NCBI RefSeq assembly: GCF_004023625.1
Contig: NZ_RPDJ01000014.1
Coordinates: 1-64,000, forward strand
Direction of reading: 5' to 3'
From: Streptomyces cavernae
GTDB lineage: Bacteria > Actinomycetota > Actinomycetes > Streptomycetales > Streptomycetaceae
DNA length: 64,000 nucleotides
Below the pieces are notes generated by a model, which worked only from the letters and a program-made list of their open reading frames with translations, was not told the DNA's origin and searched no databases. The position numbers were made by a program, and so were the translations under genes. Shown piece by piece: positions 62,954 to 64,000 of this stretch; the stretch's first letter is position 1, and each line of letters begins with the position of its first letter.

Positions 62954-63961
62954 GTGAGTCAGTCAGCAAAAATGAGTCAGCCAGCAGTGGACAGCGACAG
63001 TCAGGACTTCATCGAACTCGACCGGGTGGAGAAGGTCTTCGACGTACGCAAGAAGACCGGGTTCCTGCGGAGCGAGCGGCATGAGGTGCGGGCCGTGGAC
63101 TCCATCTCCTTCACCGTGCCGCGCGGCGAAATGGTCGGTTACATCGGGCCGAACGGCGCGGGCAAGTCGACCACCATCAAGATGCTGACCGGCATCCTCA
63201 CCCCGAGCGGTGGGCGGCTGCGGGTCGCGGGCATCGACCCGTCCCGTGAACGGATCCGGCTCGCGCACCGCATCGGCGTCGTGTTCGGCCAGCGGACCAC
63301 CCTGTGGTGGGACCTCCCGCTCATCGACTCGTACCGACTGATGCACCGTATGTACCGCATCCCGAACGCCCGTTACGCCGAGAACCTCGACCGGTGCGTA
63401 GAACTCCTCGATCTCGCCGAACTGCTGGACAGGCCGGTACGGCAACTCTCCCTCGGCCAGCGGATGCGCGGGGACATCGCCGCCGCGCTGCTGCACGATC
63501 CGGAGGTGCTCTACCTCGACGAACCGACCATCGGACTCGACGTCATCAGCAAGGCGAAGGTACGGGAGTTCCTGCGCGATCTGAACGCCGAACGCGGCAC
63601 CACGGTGCTGCTCACCACCCACGACCTTCAGGACATCGAGCAGTTGTGCCGACGGGTGATGGTCATCGACCACGGGCGGCTGATGTACGACGGTCCGCTC
63701 AGCGGGCTGCACGAGGTGGGGGAGAGCGAGCGCATGCTCGTCGTCGACCTGGAGCGCGAACTGCCGCCCCTGACGGTGGAGTCGGCGCGCGTGGTGAAGG
63801 TGGAGGGGCCGCGGCAGTGGCTGGCGTTCCCGGCGGCGCAGTCGGCGGCGCCGCTGGTGGCGCGGATCGCCCAGGCGTATCCGCTGGTGGACCTGTCGGT
63901 GCGGGAGCCGGACATCGAGGCCGTGATCGCGAAGATGTACGCGGACCGGGCCACCGCGTAG
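62954..63961 (+). CDS. ABC-2 exporter ATP-binding protein
   Basis: This 335-residue ATPase has Walker A GPNGAGKSTT near 65-74, the ABC signature LSLGQRMRGD near 165, and Walker B VLYLDEPTIG near 185. Its C-terminal regulatory part of about 80 residues is common in drug-export ATPases. GTG 62954 is chosen; ATG 62972 is also possible, because the first 18 bases (GTGAGTCAGTCAGC) are nearly duplicated as ATGAGTCAGCCAGC. It starts 8 bases after the second permease and completes the exporter operon. Confidence 0.87.
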   Translation: MSQSAKMSQPAVDSDSQDFIELDRVEKVFDVRKKTGFLRSERHEVRAVDSISFTVPRGEMVGYIGPNGAGKSTTIKMLTGILTPSGGRLRVAGIDPSRERIRLAHRIGVVFGQRTTLWWDLPLIDSYRLMHRMYRIPNARYAENLDRCVELLDLAELLDRPVRQLSLGQRMRGDIAAALLHDPEVLYLDEPTIGLDVISKAKVREFLRDLNAERGTTVLLTTHDLQDIEQLCRRVMVIDHGRLMYDGPLSGLHEVGESERMLVVDLERELPPLTVESARVVKVEGPRQWLAFPAAQSAAPLVARIAQAYPLVDLSVREPDIEAVIAKMYADRATA

Positions 63962-64000
63962 GGCTTGCCGCGTAGTCTCGCGGGCCGTGTCCTCGTAGGC

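Overview
The window reads as a Streptomyces chromosomal core segment. GC content is very high, there are many GTG starts, and many neighbouring genes overlap by GTGA or ATGA. It carries Streptomyces hallmarks (an SsgA-like sporulation protein, DasR-type operators, NnaR, SigU/RsuA, PTS GlcNAc genes). From memory, the gene order follows the S. coelicolor interval from about SCO2959 down to SCO2894, read in descending number. I see no prophage, insertion sequence, CRISPR array or biosynthetic cluster. The accessory signal lies in short modules and in intergenic DNA. Layout: 0.4-3.1 kb nitrate transporter narK and its regulator nnaR. 3.4-5.8 kb a CGNR zinc-finger protein, then the ECF sigma factor/anti-sigma pair sigU-rsuA. 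5.9-10.2 kb a HelD-type RNA polymerase helicase, a strong candidate small RNA, and NAD malic enzyme. 10.8-13.8 kb hupA, murA, a YqgE protein and a DUF3039 protein. 14.2-19.1 kb a sugar ABC importer plus a cytoplasmic GH20 hexosaminidase behind a DasR-like box. 19.4-24.4 kb a three-subunit molybdenum hydroxylase whose Fe-S subunit has a very long acidic extension. 24.7-28.1 kb a SUKH-like protein, tRNA-Cys with a nearby truncated copy, an MFS pump and an RHH/Doc toxin-antitoxin pair. 28.3-37.5 kb a helicase, IclR regulator, Lon-like protease, hpdR-hpd tyrosine catabolism, a TPR protein, an FAD-linked oxidase and ssgG. 37.8-44.2 kb two RDD membrane proteins, two small unknown proteins, pncA and pncB. 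44.3-49.3 kb clpS, DUF2017, an amino acid permease and the cysteine locus mec-leader peptide-cysO-cysM. 49.7-52.5 kb an MBL hydrolase and divergent nagE2/nagF with three DasR-like boxes. 52.6-56.2 kb rph, a small secreted protein, rdgB, tRNA-Leu, bcp, DUF3618 and a second GroES. 57.0-64.0 kb a bifunctional penicillin-binding protein with a giant disordered tail, then an ABC-2 exporter (two permeases, one ATPase). Themes: (1) GlcNAc/chitin use is encoded twice, by a PTS (nagE2, nagF) and by an ABC importer with a cytosolic hexosaminidase, and both carry DasR-like operators. (2) Sulfur: a leader peptide rich in late Cys codons precedes cysO-cysM, and CysO ends in GG-MS beside a JAMM protease suited to remove that tail or release cysteine. 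(3) NAD metabolism: pncB and pncA are adjacent on one strand. (4) The most promising undescribed item is a compact structured RNA of about 140 nt between helD and malic enzyme, with its own promoter, a 14-bp closing stem, two small hairpins and an 18-bp terminator. (5) Many intergenic gaps carry short tandem repeats, each array with its own unit. Gene starts were chosen by ribosome-binding site, overlap and family length. Functions rest on motifs I could read; no database search was run.
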